A stretch of DNA of 64,000 nucleotides, taken from the NCBI GenBank assembly GCA_019637075.1, contig JAHBWI010000003.1:62001-126000 (forward strand), in the 5' to 3' direction. How positions within the stretch are numbered: the first letter of the stretch is position 1; every line of letters begins with the position of its first letter. The translations under genes and the position numbers were made by a program. This DNA is from Nitrospiraceae bacterium (lineage in GTDB: Bacteria > Nitrospirota > Nitrospiria > Nitrospirales > Nitrospiraceae). Below the pieces are notes generated by a model. It did not search any database. It was not told the origin of the DNA and was given only the letters and a program-made list of their open reading frames with translations. Below, piece after piece: positions 25,168 to 36,227 of this stretch.

Positions 25168-26244
25168 ATGTCAAACGATTTGCAAGGGCATCGGGCAGAA
25201 ATCGACCGGATCGATGACCAGATCCTTCGATTGCTGAACGAGCGCTCCAAGTCCGTCATCGAAATCGGAAAACTGAAAAAACAGAAAGACGCGGAGGCTC
25301 ACCTTCACACGCCGGCTCGGGAAGCCGCCATCATTGAGCGTCTGGGACGGCAAAATACCGGCCCCTTTCCCACCGAAGCCATTCGGGCGGTCTACCGTGA
25401 AATCATGTCGGCCTCGTTGTCCCTGGAGGGCCCCCAGAAGGTGGCCTATCTCGGTCCTCGTGCGACCTTCACGCATATGGCATGCACGCAGAAGTTCGGG
25501 GCATCGGCCCAGTATATTCCTGTCAACAGCATCAAGGATGTCTTCAGCGAGGTAGAGCGAGGACGCGCCCATTTCGGTGTCGTACCGATTGAGAACACCA
25601 CGGAGGGCGTGGTCAACCACACGCTGGACATGTTCATTGATTCCAATCTCTTCATCTATGGGGAGATTCTGCAGGAAGTAGCACATCATCTGATGTCCAA
25701 GTCGGGCAACGCGGGGGAGGTCAAGCGCATTTACTCGCATCCGCACGCAATCGCGCAATGTCGGAACTGGCTGGAAACCAACATGCCACACGTGCCGGTG
25801 TCAGAGGTGGCCAGCACGGCGCGCGCCGCCGAACTCTGTGTGGATGACCCGTCTGCCGCGGCCATCGCATCAGAACTCGCGTCTCAGCTCTACGGACTCA
25901 AAGTAATTACCGCGCGAATCGAAGACAACATCAACAACGTTACCCGGTTCCTCATTCTGTCTCAAAAGTCTCCGGAGCGGACGGGCCGTGACAAGACCTC
26001 CTTGATGTTGTCGATCAAAGATAAGGTGGGGGCGCTGTATGATCTGCTGCGGCCCTTTGCTTCGTGCGGCATCAATATGACCAAGATCGAATCCCGACCG
26101 TCGCGGCGAAAAGCCTGGGAGTACATCTTTTTCGTGGATGTCGAAGGACATATCGACGAAGAAAAGGTGCGAAAGGCGGCCGAAGAGGTGAAGAGTCGCT
26201 GTCTCTTCATGAAGATACTCGGGTCCTATCCCGCCCACTCCTAG
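25168..26244 (+). CDS. pheA: Bifunctional chorismate mutase / prephenate dehydratase
   Basis: Makes prephenate from chorismate and phenylpyruvate from prephenate, the route to phenylalanine. The 358 residues comprise an AroQ chorismate mutase helix domain (RAEIDRIDDQILRLLNERSK, residues 6-25), the dehydratase domain (VAYLGPRATFTHMA, VPIENTTEGVVNHTLD, NVTRFLILSQKSPE) and a C-terminal ACT domain for feedback by Phe (SLMLSIKDKVGALYDLLRPF, IESRPSRRKAWEYIFFVD). GGAGGG lies 8-10 nt before the ATG. It begins the aromatic amino acid gene run. No attenuator-type leader peptide rich in Phe is visible upstream. Confidence 0.96.
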   Translation: MSNDLQGHRAEIDRIDDQILRLLNERSKSVIEIGKLKKQKDAEAHLHTPAREAAIIERLGRQNTGPFPTEAIRAVYREIMSASLSLEGPQKVAYLGPRATFTHMACTQKFGASAQYIPVNSIKDVFSEVERGRAHFGVVPIENTTEGVVNHTLDMFIDSNLFIYGEILQEVAHHLMSKSGNAGEVKRIYSHPHAIAQCRNWLETNMPHVPVSEVASTARAAELCVDDPSAAAIASELASQLYGLKVITARIEDNINNVTRFLILSQKSPERTGRDKTSLMLSIKDKVGALYDLLRPFASCGINMTKIESRPSRRKAWEYIFFVDVEGHIDEEKVRKAAEEVKSRCLFMKILGSYPAHS

Positions 26245-26353
26245 GAAAAGGCGAAGGACGTGGAACAAGAGAAGTCGCCGATCGTCATCAATTCGACCGC
26301 CTGTGTGAGGCCGGCCGTTTCAGCCCGGTCCCCGCTCGTGGTTGTGTGAACCT

Positions 26354-27436
26354 ATGTCGCTGAAAGTCCATCCCGACATTGCCTCCCTGGTTCCGTACGT
26401 TCCCGGCAAGCCGATCGAAGAGTTGCAGCGGGAGTTAGGATTGCCGCGGGCAGTCAAATTGGCGTCGAATGAAAATCCGATCGGCCCTTCGCCCAAGGCG
26501 GTCGCTGCCTTGGCTGAGGTTGCGCCGACCCTGCATCGCTATCCCGATGGTGGCGCATTCCGGCTGCGGGGGGCCCTGGCCGAACGGTGGAAGGTGACGC
26601 CGGACCACATCATCCTCGGTAATGGGTCGGATGAAATCCTCGGGCTCCTCGCCCGTACCTTCCTGTCTCCCGGGGACGAAGCGGTGATGGCACAGCACAC
26701 GTTCGTCATCTATAGAATGGAAGTGACGGCGGCACACGGAGTGGCGTTAGAAGTGCCGCAGAAGCGCTGGCACCACGATCTCCCGGCGATGGCGGATGCG
26801 ATTACCGCCAAGACCCGGCTGCTCTTCGTCTGCAATCCGAACAATCCGACCGGGACGATGTCGACGAGGGATGAAGTGGCTGCGCTCATGGCGCGGGTAC
26901 CGGATCACGTGGTGGTGGTCTTCGACGAAGCCTATTATGAATATGTCCGACACCCGTCTTATCCGGACTCACTCGGGTACGTGAAGGCGGGCCGCAATGC
27001 CATCGTGCTGCGGACCTTTTCCAAGATCTACGGGCTGGCGGGGTTGCGCATCGGGTATGGAATCACGACTCCCGAAATTACGAATTTCCTGAACCGTCTC
27101 CGGCCGCCGTTCAATGCCAACAGCATGGCGCAGCGCGCGGCGCTGGCGGCACTGGACGACGAGGAACACCTGGCGAAGAGCCGCTCATTGAACCATAGTG
27201 AAATGGATATCGTGCGGGCGGGGTTGCAGGCCATGGGGTTTGCCCCGCTGCCCAGCGAAACGAATTTCTTGTACTTCGATGTCGGTCGAGACGGTCGCCA
27301 AGTCTTCAACGCGCTGTTGAAAGAAGGCATCATCGTCCGCCACATCGACGGGAGCATGCTCCGTGTCACCATCGGCCTCCCGGACGAGAATCAACTGTTC
27401 CTGAGCGCGCTCCGGCATGTCTTGCGCGCGCTTTGA
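26354..27436 (+). CDS. Class I/II aminotransferase, HisC type, probably aromatic
   Basis: PLP enzyme of 360 residues in the histidinol-phosphate aminotransferase family. Motifs are KLASNENPIGPSPKAVAAL, NPNNPTGT, VVFDEAYYEY and the PLP-lysine loop FSKIYGLAGLRIGYG. The sequence alone says HisC. Its position between pheA and the DAHP synthase gene says that the in vivo substrate is likely phenylpyruvate or hydroxyphenylpyruvate, a dual role known for HisC in other bacteria. ATG 26354 fits the family N-terminus; a TTG 12 nt upstream is in frame but less likely. Confidence 0.9.
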   Translation: MSLKVHPDIASLVPYVPGKPIEELQRELGLPRAVKLASNENPIGPSPKAVAALAEVAPTLHRYPDGGAFRLRGALAERWKVTPDHIILGNGSDEILGLLARTFLSPGDEAVMAQHTFVIYRMEVTAAHGVALEVPQKRWHHDLPAMADAITAKTRLLFVCNPNNPTGTMSTRDEVAALMARVPDHVVVVFDEAYYEYVRHPSYPDSLGYVKAGRNAIVLRTFSKIYGLAGLRIGYGITTPEITNFLNRLRPPFNANSMAQRAALAALDDEEHLAKSRSLNHSEMDIVRAGLQAMGFAPLPSETNFLYFDVGRDGRQVFNALLKEGIIVRHIDGSMLRVTIGLPDENQLFLSALRHVLRAL

Positions 27437-27457
27437 AGAGGAAAGTGAGACGAGACC

Positions 27458-28471
27458 ATGATTATCGTGTTGAGACCTGACGCATCCGAGCGGGAAGTCG
27501 ACCATATCATCGATCGCCTCCGCGAGCTCGGACTGAAATCCCATATTTCGACCGGCCAGGAGCGAACGATCATCGGAGTGATCGGCGACGACCGGATTCT
27601 GCAGAATCAGCCGCTGACTGCATTGCCAGGTGTGGAAAGCGTCTTGCCGATCCTCGCTCCCTGGAAACTGGTGAGTCGTGAATTCAAGAAGGACAACACC
27701 GTCATCGAAGTCAACGGCGTAAAGATCGGTGACAAGAAGGTCGCCATCATGGCGGGACCCTGCGCCGTCGAGCGGCTCGAGTTGACGGTCGGTATCGCGC
27801 ACGAGGTGAAGGCGGCCGGGGCGACGGTACTGAGAGGCGGTGCCTATAAGCCGCGGACCTCTCCGTATTCGTTCCAGGGATTGGGGCGCGAAGGGCTGGA
27901 TTACCTGGCGGAGGCGAGAAAGCAGACCGGCTTGCCCGTCGTCAGCGAGATCCTCGATACCCGCGACATTGAGTTGTTTCTTGAAAAGGCCGACATCATT
28001 CAGATCGGCGCCCGCAATATGCAAAACTTCGAATTGCTGAAAGAGGTCGGCGCTTACGATAAGCCGGTGTTGCTCAAGCGCGGGCTCTCCGCGACGATCA
28101 AGGAATTTTTGCTGTCCGCCGAATACATCATGTCTCGCGGCAATCGCAACGTCATGTTGTGCGAACGCGGGATTCGCACGTTCGAAACCCAATACCGCAA
28201 TACCCTCGATCTGGCGGCTATTCCCACGCTCAAGGAGCTGTCCCACTTGCCGGTGATCGTCGATCCGAGCCATGCCACGGGCAAATGGAATCTCGTTGCG
28301 CCGATGTCCAAGGCGGCCCTTGCGGCCGGCGCAGACGGCCTCCTGATCGAAGTGCATTCCAATCCTGAGTGCGCCCTGTGCGACGGCGAAGAGTCCATCA
28401 AGCCGACCAAGTTCAAAGAACTGATGTCGGATATGAGGAAGATCGCCGAAGCTGTTGGTCGAACACTTTGA
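27458..28471 (+). CDS. aroF: 3-deoxy-7-phosphoheptulonate (DAHP) synthase, type I-beta
   Basis: First enzyme of the shikimate pathway, joining phosphoenolpyruvate and erythrose 4-phosphate. The 337 residues begin with a ferredoxin-like regulatory domain ([20 protein letters not shown]), typical of the Thermotoga type, followed by the barrel: [52 protein letters not shown] and [13 protein letters not shown]. It is flanked by aminotransferase and tyrA genes with gaps of about 20 nt. The symbol follows usage for this subtype; aroG is also used. Confidence 0.95.
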   Translation: MIIVLRPDASEREVDHIIDRLRELGLKSHISTGQERTIIGVIGDDRILQNQPLTALPGVESVLPILAPWKLVSREFKKDNTVIEVNGVKIGDKKVAIMAGPCAVERLELTVGIAHEVKAAGATVLRGGAYKPRTSPYSFQGLGREGLDYLAEARKQTGLPVVSEILDTRDIELFLEKADIIQIGARNMQNFELLKEVGAYDKPVLLKRGLSATIKEFLLSAEYIMSRGNRNVMLCERGIRTFETQYRNTLDLAAIPTLKELSHLPVIVDPSHATGKWNLVAPMSKAALAAGADGLLIEVHSNPECALCDGEESIKPTKFKELMSDMRKIAEAVGRTL

Positions 28472-28490
28472 GTGAGGAGCTCGGACCGGT

Positions 28491-29384
28491 ATGACTCCTC
28501 ATTTCAAACAAGTTGCCATCATCGGCGTCGGTCTCATCGGCGGCTCCCTCGGCTTGGTCATGCGCCGGCACAAGATGGCGGATACGATCGTCGGCATCGG
28601 GCGGCGGGTAGAAAATCTCAAGACCGCCGTCGAACTCGGGGCCATCGATCGGTATGTGTCGGACCCACGTGCCGGGGTGGAGAACGCGGATTTCGTCCTG
28701 CTGGCGACGCCGGTCGACACCTACGAGCAGCATCTCAAGGAATGGGCCGGCTGTCTGCGTCCAGGCACCATTGTGAGCGACGTCGGCAGCGTAAAAGGTG
28801 AATTGGTCACGCGAGCGGAACAGCTTATGCCGAGGGGAGTACGTTTCGTCGGCGCGCATCCGATCGCCGGGAAGGAAAAGACCGGCGTGGCGGCAGGCTC
28901 GGAGGCCTTGTTTAATGGGGCTCGCTGCATTCTTACGCCGACGGCCGGGACCGACGCCGAAGCCCTCCGCACCGTGCGAGCCGTCTGGGAGTTGGCCGGG
29001 TCGATCGTGCTGGACATGGATCCGTTCCTTCACGACAAGATTCTGGGCGCCGTCAGCCACCTGCCCCATGTGGCGGCCTTTGCACTGATGACCGCCCTGG
29101 CTGACGTACGCGACCGCGGGCTTCCCGAACTCGACCTTGCAGGCCATTCAGGAGGCGGGCTGCGCGATACGACGCGTATCGCTGCGAGCTCTCCCGAGAT
29201 GTGGCGGGATATTTTCCTGTGGAACGCCGACAATATTGTGGCATTGATCGAGACTTACGAGCGGCACCTGTCGGAAATGAAACGGCTCATCCAGGCGAAG
29301 GACGCGGCCGGGATCGAGAAACAGTTGGAAAAAGCCAAGCACGAACGGGAACAACTCAATTCGAAGGTAGCGGCCAAGGCATGA
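28491..29384 (+). CDS. tyrA: Prephenate (or arogenate) dehydrogenase
   Basis: NAD(P)-dependent oxidative decarboxylation toward tyrosine. The 297 residues start with the Rossmann loop [18 protein letters not shown], then [42 protein letters not shown] and a helical dimerisation domain. No ACT domain is present. The TGA overlaps the ATG of aroA (GCATGA), so expression of the two is coupled. Prephenate versus arogenate preference cannot be told from the sequence. Confidence 0.95.
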   Translation: MTPHFKQVAIIGVGLIGGSLGLVMRRHKMADTIVGIGRRVENLKTAVELGAIDRYVSDPRAGVENADFVLLATPVDTYEQHLKEWAGCLRPGTIVSDVGSVKGELVTRAEQLMPRGVRFVGAHPIAGKEKTGVAAGSEALFNGARCILTPTAGTDAEALRTVRAVWELAGSIVLDMDPFLHDKILGAVSHLPHVAAFALMTALADVRDRGLPELDLAGHSGGGLRDTTRIAASSPEMWRDIFLWNADNIVALIETYERHLSEMKRLIQAKDAAGIEKQLEKAKHEREQLNSKVAAKA

Positions 29385-30718
29385 CGATGGCGGCATCGAT
29401 GACCATTCAGCCGGGACGACCGCTCAAGGGAACGATCTCGGTTCCCGGGGACAAGTCTGTTACCCACCGCGCCATTATTCTCACGGCATTGGCCGAAGGG
29501 GTAAGTACGGTCAGCAGCTACTGCCGCGGGGAAGACTGCCTCAATACGATGCGCGCGTTTCAGGCCCTGGGCGTCCGCATCGAGGAATCACCCGATGTGC
29601 TGCAGGTCTATGGTAAGGGGATGTGGGGTCTGACCGAACCGACTGCTCCGATCGATTGCGGGAATTCCGGCACCGGCATTCGATTGATTACCGGGGTTCT
29701 GGCCGGACAGGATTTCTTCTCGGTGCTGACCGGTGATGACTCCATCCGTCGACGTCCGATGGGGCGGGTGGTGAAGCCACTCAGGACCATGGGTGCCACG
29801 ATCGCGGGACGCAAAGGCGGCGAACTGGCTCCCCTGGCCATCACCGGTACTCGCTTGAAGGGCATCGCCTACCAGTCGCCGGTGTCGAGCGCGCAAGTGA
29901 AGTCGTCATTGTTGCTGGCCGGGCTCTTTTCGGACGGGCTGACGACAATTACGGAGCCGCGGCTCTCGCGCGATCACACGGAACGAATGTTTTCTTATTT
30001 TGGGATTCCTTTTCGGCGCGAAGGCTGCTCGGTGTCGATCGAAGGCCGTCCCGCTGTGCGCTGGGCTGGCAAGCCGGTGCTGGTGCCGGGAGATTTGTCG
30101 GCGGCGGCCTTCTTCATCGTCGGTGCGGCAATCGTTCCGGGCTCCGATGTCACCGTCCGTACCGTGGGAATGAATCCGACCCGGACAGGAATCCTCGACG
30201 TGTTGCGTAGCATGGGTGCCCACATCGAGGTCCTGAATCCTCGGGAAGAGGCCGGCGAACCGGTCGCGGATCTCCGGGTTCGTTCCACGCCCCTGCACGG
30301 CGTCGCGATCGGGCCTGAATTAATTCCGCAAACCATCGACGAGTTTCCGATTCTCTGCGTGGCGGCGGCAGTGGCAGAGGGAACGACCACCATTACAGGG
30401 GCGGAAGAACTGCGCGTGAAGGAAAGTGATCGCATCGCCACGATGGCGGCGGAGTTACGTGCCATGGGCGCGCGCATCGAGGAGCGGCCTGACGGCATGG
30501 TGATCCATGGGTTGGGGCAAGCCGGCCGGAATGGACGGCTGACGGGCACGACCAGTTCGAGTCATGGTGATCATCGTGTGGCCATGTCGGTGGCGATTGG
30601 CGGATTAACGGCGGCGACGTCGACCGTGATTCAAGACACGGCATGCATCGATACCTCCTTCCCCAGGTTCGAGGCTAAGCTGTTGGAATTGTTGACTGAA
30701 TCTGGCAAGAGTCTATAA
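29381..30718 (+). CDS. aroA: 3-phosphoshikimate 1-carboxyvinyltransferase (EPSP synthase)
   Basis: Sixth step of the shikimate pathway. The 445-residue protein has the two inside-out barrel domains with VPGDKSVTHRAIILTALAEG, GNSGTGIRLITGVLAGQ, DDSIRRRPMGRVVKPL, SAQVKSSLLLAGLF, LRVKESDRIATMA and the C-terminal HGDHRVAMSVAIGGL. The frame is open for 180 nt upstream, but the ATG overlapping the tyrA stop gives the normal length. Internal ATGs at 29387 and 29399 are alternative starts. Confidence 0.96.
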   Translation: MTMAASMTIQPGRPLKGTISVPGDKSVTHRAIILTALAEGVSTVSSYCRGEDCLNTMRAFQALGVRIEESPDVLQVYGKGMWGLTEPTAPIDCGNSGTGIRLITGVLAGQDFFSVLTGDDSIRRRPMGRVVKPLRTMGATIAGRKGGELAPLAITGTRLKGIAYQSPVSSAQVKSSLLLAGLFSDGLTTITEPRLSRDHTERMFSYFGIPFRREGCSVSIEGRPAVRWAGKPVLVPGDLSAAAFFIVGAAIVPGSDVTVRTVGMNPTRTGILDVLRSMGAHIEVLNPREEAGEPVADLRVRSTPLHGVAIGPELIPQTIDEFPILCVAAAVAEGTTTITGAEELRVKESDRIATMAAELRAMGARIEERPDGMVIHGLGQAGRNGRLTGTTSSSHGDHRVAMSVAIGGLTAATSTVIQDTACIDTSFPRFEAKLLELLTESGKSL

Positions 30719-30730
30719 TGCGGGGTTGGC

Positions 30731-31429
30731 GTGACGTTTGACGCAGAGAAGATGGGTCGGAAACGCGGGCTCATTGTTGCGATCGATGGTCCGGCCGGGG
30801 CAGGAAAAAGCACCGTGGCGCGCCTGCTGGCCTCGCGTCTCCGGTATCTCTATTTGGATACCGGCGCGTTGTACCGAGCCGTGGCCTGGAAGGTCTTGAA
30901 GTCAGGAATCGATTGCGATGATCGCGGGGCGATCGCCCGAATGCTTCCGGCAACCAAATTGGAAATGGAATGTGGTCCTGAGCGGCCTCGGGTCCTGGTC
31001 GACGGGCATGATGTCACCGGTGAGCTTCGGGTGCCGGAGGTCTCAGCACTGGCGTCCGTTGTGTCGGCCATTCCTGCCGTCCGTGAGTGGCTTCTTCCGG
31101 TGCAGAGAGAAATCGGAGCTGCAGGCTCCGTGGTGGCGGAGGGCCGTGACATTGGTACGAAAGTGTTTCCGGGCGCCGACGTGAAATTTTTCCTGGAGGC
31201 GGACCCGGAGGTGCGCGCCATGCGTCGCCATCGAGAATTGGTGGCTGCCGGCCATTCGGTCCACCTCGACCAGACGAAACGCGATCTGACGGGGCGCGAT
31301 GACCGCGACCGATCCCGCGCAGTGGCCCCGCTCAAGCCGGCTACCGATGCCGAACGCGTCGACACGTCGCTGCTCTCCGCCGACGAAGTGGTCGAGCATA
31401 TGATGGCCGTGATTGCGGCGCGACTGTGA
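30731..31429 (+). CDS. cmk: Cytidylate kinase
   Basis: Phosphorylates CMP and dCMP. The 232 residues contain the P-loop AIDGPAGAGKSTVARLLASR, YLDTGALYRAVAWKVL, the CMP-binding insertion and VAEGRDIGTKVFPGADVKFF, followed by a lid (HLDQTKRDLTGRDDRDRSRA). Start may be GTG 30731 or ATG 30752, which directly precedes the conserved RKRGLIVAIDGP. cmk-rpsA is a widespread linkage; here plsC is wedged between. The stop overlaps the plsC start (GTGA). Confidence 0.95.
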   Translation: MTFDAEKMGRKRGLIVAIDGPAGAGKSTVARLLASRLRYLYLDTGALYRAVAWKVLKSGIDCDDRGAIARMLPATKLEMECGPERPRVLVDGHDVTGELRVPEVSALASVVSAIPAVREWLLPVQREIGAAGSVVAEGRDIGTKVFPGADVKFFLEADPEVRAMRRHRELVAAGHSVHLDQTKRDLTGRDDRDRSRAVAPLKPATDAERVDTSLLSADEVVEHMMAVIAARL

Positions 31430-32124
31430 CCTCGGCGCTCTATGGATTGCTCTGGGTATTGGCGCGAGGGGTTGGGGCTGTTTGCTTCCGCTACCGGGCC
31501 ATTGGGCAAGTGCCTCGGCAGGGCGGGTTCCTGATTGCCTCAAACCATGCGAGCTATCTCGACATTCCACTCTTGGGATGCGGTATACCTCGACGGGTTT
31601 GGTATATGGGGAGGCACGATCTCTTTCCGATTCCGTTGGTCAACGGGGTCTTGCAGGGGTTGGGCTGGATTCCTCTTCGAATCGGTCGACTCGATCGGGA
31701 CGCTTTCGGCAAGGCAGTGTCGCTAATCAAGGAAGGAAAGCCGGTCGCGATTTTCCCTGAAGGGGGGCGGACTATGACAGGGCACCTCAAGCCGGGCAAA
31801 CCCGGGATCGGAGTCATCGTCGCGCAAACCGGGTGCCAGGTCGTGCCGGCCCATATCAAGGGGACGTTCGACGTGCTGCCGCCCGGTTCAAAGTGGCCTA
31901 GGTTTCGCCGGGTAACCGTGTCGTTCGGCGCCCCGCTCGATTTTTCGGCAGATGCGGCCCGAATGGAAGGAAAGACGTTTTATCACCATGTCAGTCGAAC
32001 CGTGATGACGAAGATCGCTGAACTCGGCCAGGTGCCGGTGCCCGGAGACCACCGGGGGGCGCAAGCCGAGGGCAGCAGCGATCTTGGGTCCGGTTTGACC
32101 GCCAAGTCATGCAATGCTGAGTAA
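31426..32124 (+). CDS. plsC: 1-acyl-sn-glycerol-3-phosphate acyltransferase
   Basis: Membrane enzyme making phosphatidic acid from lysophosphatidic acid. The 232 residues have an N-terminal hydrophobic segment, the acyltransferase H-x4-D motif (SNHASYLDIPLLG, residues about 39-51), the substrate motif FPEGGRTMTGHLKPGKPGIG and the VVPAHIKGT block. The C-terminal 25 residues are poorly conserved. GTG start overlaps the cmk stop. Order cmk-plsC-rpsA is also seen in Gram-positive and deltaproteobacterial genomes. Confidence 0.92.
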   Translation: MTSALYGLLWVLARGVGAVCFRYRAIGQVPRQGGFLIASNHASYLDIPLLGCGIPRRVWYMGRHDLFPIPLVNGVLQGLGWIPLRIGRLDRDAFGKAVSLIKEGKPVAIFPEGGRTMTGHLKPGKPGIGVIVAQTGCQVVPAHIKGTFDVLPPGSKWPRFRRVTVSFGAPLDFSADAARMEGKTFYHHVSRTVMTKIAELGQVPVPGDHRGAQAEGSSDLGSGLTAKSCNAE

Positions 32125-32181
32125 GACTTGGCGCATTTCACAATCAGCACCCGGCGCAAGCCGGAGGACTAGGATGTTCCC

Positions 32182-33897
<1,716 letters not shown>

Positions 33898-33910
33898 AGT
33901 CTTTTGACGT

Positions 33911-34810
33911 ATGGACGCAAGCCCGGACACCACAGCGAAACCGACGCGGAGTCGACTGCGTCGTGTGCTGTGGTGGCTGGGACTTGGGTTCGGCGCCCTG
34001 ATTCTGTTCAACGCGCTCTTTCCCGAACTGGACCTGTCCGGTCAGGACAAGGTGGCGGTGATTCGGGTCGAGGGTGTGATCTTGGATGCACAATCCACGG
34101 TCGGGGATCTCAAACACTTCAGCGAAAATCCCTTGGTCAAAGCGATTGTGCTGAGGATTGACAGTCCCGGCGGGGGGGTCGTTCCATCCCAGGAGATTCA
34201 CGATGCGGTGAAGCGCATCAAGAACAAGAGCAACAAGGTAATCATCGCATCGATGGGCACCGTCGCCGCTTCCGGGGGCTACTATATCGCCGCGGCGACC
34301 GACCGTATCATCGCGAACCCCGGTACCCTCACCGGCAGTATTGGGGTGATCATGGAAACCGCCAACGTCGAAGGTTTGCTCAAGAAAGTCGGCGTCGAGG
34401 GGGTCGTGATCAAGAGCGGCCGCTTCAAGGATGTCGGCTCGCCGTTGCGCAAAATGAGCGACGAGGAGCGGAAGCTGCTCCAGTCGGTCATGGACGACGT
34501 GCATCATCAGTTCATCCAGGCGGTCGCCGACGGACGTTCGTTGGAACTTTCCGAGGTCGAGCCCTTGGCCGATGGGCGGATCTTCACCGGGCGGCAGGCG
34601 AAGGAAGCCCGGTTGGTGGATGAGCTGGGCGATCTGGAAGATGCCATCCGCATTGCGGCGGAAGTCGCCGGCATCGAAGGAGAGCCCAAGGTGGTGGAAC
34701 CCCGCAAACGCTTTTCCGTTCGTGACATGTTGGAATCACGCTGGTCGAACCTTTTTCCGAAACTCGATCTCCCGACCGGTGTGAATCTCAAATACTTGAT
34801 GGCGTTCTGA
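33911..34810 (+). CDS. sppA: Signal peptide peptidase SppA, short form
   Basis: Inner-membrane serine protease that degrades cleaved signal peptides. The 299-residue protein has one N-terminal membrane anchor (VLWWLGLGFGALILFNALF) and a single ClpP-like protease domain: VKAIVLRIDSPGGGVVPSQE, MGTVAASGGYYIAAATDRII with the nucleophile Ser, GTLTGSIGVIMETANV and the Lys general base region KSGRFKDVGSPLRKMS. The short single-domain form is common outside enterobacteria. It is placed between rpsA and an IHF/HU gene. Confidence 0.94.
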   Translation: MDASPDTTAKPTRSRLRRVLWWLGLGFGALILFNALFPELDLSGQDKVAVIRVEGVILDAQSTVGDLKHFSENPLVKAIVLRIDSPGGGVVPSQEIHDAVKRIKNKSNKVIIASMGTVAASGGYYIAAATDRIIANPGTLTGSIGVIMETANVEGLLKKVGVEGVVIKSGRFKDVGSPLRKMSDEERKLLQSVMDDVHHQFIQAVADGRSLELSEVEPLADGRIFTGRQAKEARLVDELGDLEDAIRIAAEVAGIEGEPKVVEPRKRFSVRDMLESRWSNLFPKLDLPTGVNLKYLMAF

Positions 34811-34884
34811 TTGATCAGGACGAACTCATGAATCACCAGGAAACCAGCGGCAGTTCACCGGCCCCACCCACCAAGAGAGGGACT

Positions 34885-35163
34885 ATGACGAAAGCGCAGA
34901 TTATCGAGCGGGTATCCGAGCAAGTGACGACGTTGACCAAGCGGCAGGCCGAAATCGTGGTCAACACCATCTTCGATTGCATCCGGGATTCGCTCCGCAA
35001 CGGGGACAAGACAGAGATTCGCGGATTCGGCAGCTTTCGCCTCAGGGCGAGACGCATGAAGGAAGGCCGCAACCCCAAGACCGGCGCCACCGTGGCGGTG
35101 CCGGCGAAGCGTGTGCCGTTTTTTAAGGCGGGCAAGGAACTCAAAGAACTGCTGAACAAGTAA
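34885..35163 (+). CDS. IHF-beta/HU-family DNA-binding protein
   Basis: DNA-bending protein of 92 residues: MTKAQIIERVSEQVTTLTKR, TEIRGFGSFRLRARRMKEGR, then NPKTGATVAVPAKRVPFFKA and GKELKELLNK. AGAGAGG sits 5 nt before ATG 34885, so I prefer it to an upstream in-frame ATG at 34828. Linkage cmk-rpsA-ihfB of gammaproteobacteria is echoed here with plsC and sppA inserted, which favours the IHF-beta assignment over HU. Confidence 0.92.
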   Translation: MTKAQIIERVSEQVTTLTKRQAEIVVNTIFDCIRDSLRNGDKTEIRGFGSFRLRARRMKEGRNPKTGATVAVPAKRVPFFKAGKELKELLNK

Positions 35164-35176
35164 CAGGAGTACCACC

Positions 35177-36172
35177 GTGGCGGAATCAACAGACACCACA
35201 GCTCAAGATATTCGGTGGAGCGACGGCGCGCTCAAACGCATGGAGCGTGCGCCCATATTCTTGCGGGGCATGGTCCGGCGCCTCGCCGAGAAGAAGGCAC
35301 GCGAGTTGGGCTACGGTGAGATTACCGAAGAGATTCTCGACCGCTTCAAGAGTCAGATGATGGGCGGAATGGGCGGCGAGGCCGGCATGGCGGCGGCCGC
35401 AGAGGAGATGGCTTCCGGGCACCTGCCCTGGACGGCGGCGGCGCGCGAGCGATTGAACGGTGTGCCCGAGTTCATGCGGGGCATGATCAGGCAGATCGCG
35501 GAGGAGATTGCGCGCAAGGGCGGCCATATGGAAGTGAACATCGACCTCTTTGAGCGGGTCGAATCCATGGGGGAACTTCAGGAGCAGGCGGCCCAACCAC
35601 TCGAATGGACCGACGGTGCGCTGGCTCTGCTCCGGCAGAAAATCAAGGACTCTCCGCCTATCGCGCTGGAATTCGTGACGGACATGATCAAACACGATAC
35701 CGAAGAGGCTGCTCGCGAGAAGGGTTTGACTCGGATCGATGAAACGAACGTCCGCGAGTTGTGGGATGCACCCCAGGAACGCGTGGCATGGAGCGATGAG
35801 GCTTGGAAACGGCTGCAAACCTCGCCGGATTTTGTCCGGAGCGGAATTCGCAAGGCGGCCGAGCGGCGCGCACGCAAGCTGGGTCTCAAGGAAATCGACT
35901 CCGATTCCCTGACTACCTTTAGAAATCAGGCCATGATGAAGGCCGTGAAACGCATCCGCTCCTTCGGCTACAACGAGTTGACCTTCGATGCGTTCGACAC
36001 GGCCCTGCAAAAGACCAAGCGCCTTCAAGGAAATGACCAGGCTGAAATGCGCCTAAAAGAAATTCGCGCGCATTTCGCCGATCCGGATACCAAGAAACCG
36101 GAAGGCGGCACGCTCGGCGCGGAATTGATGGGACGATTCAGGAAGTTTCTTAAAGGCGAAGGCTCATTGTAG
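35177..36172 (+). CDS. Tandem PCP_red-domain protein (four repeats)
   Basis: A 331-residue soluble protein starting at GTG 35177 with AGGAG upstream. Four repeats can be read: IRWSDGALKRMERAPIFLRG (about residue 12), LPWTAAARERLNGVPEFMRG (75), LEWTDGALALLRQKIKDSPP (135) and VAWSDEAWKRLQTSPDFVRS (198), each followed by a basic helix. A helical tail of about 80 residues follows. The repeat is the PCP_red fold known from the end of BchB/ChlB. No Cys ligand for a cluster is present. It is the last gene of the aro-cmk-rpsA block. Function unknown; it shares its domain with the protein at 20234. Confidence 0.85.
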   Translation: MAESTDTTAQDIRWSDGALKRMERAPIFLRGMVRRLAEKKARELGYGEITEEILDRFKSQMMGGMGGEAGMAAAAEEMASGHLPWTAAARERLNGVPEFMRGMIRQIAEEIARKGGHMEVNIDLFERVESMGELQEQAAQPLEWTDGALALLRQKIKDSPPIALEFVTDMIKHDTEEAAREKGLTRIDETNVRELWDAPQERVAWSDEAWKRLQTSPDFVRSGIRKAAERRARKLGLKEIDSDSLTTFRNQAMMKAVKRIRSFGYNELTFDAFDTALQKTKRLQGNDQAEMRLKEIRAHFADPDTKKPEGGTLGAELMGRFRKFLKGEGSL

Positions 36173-36200
36173 CCGCCATGCTCAACTGCTAGGCCGGACA

Positions 36201-36227
36201 GGTGCCGGCTCGCAACGAACCGGCACC
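36201..36227. terminator. Hairpin after the aro-rpsA gene block
   Basis: GGTGCCGG (36201-36208) and CCGGCACC (36220-36227) form a perfect 8-bp stem with an 11-nt loop, 28 nt after the PCP_red stop. No T-tract follows, so it may be factor-dependent. Confidence 0.5.

Noticed and set aside
27185-28357. 390-residue minus-strand frame opposite the aminotransferase and DAHP synthase genes
   Set aside because: Same reasoning: antisense of conserved enzymes, no recognisable domain.
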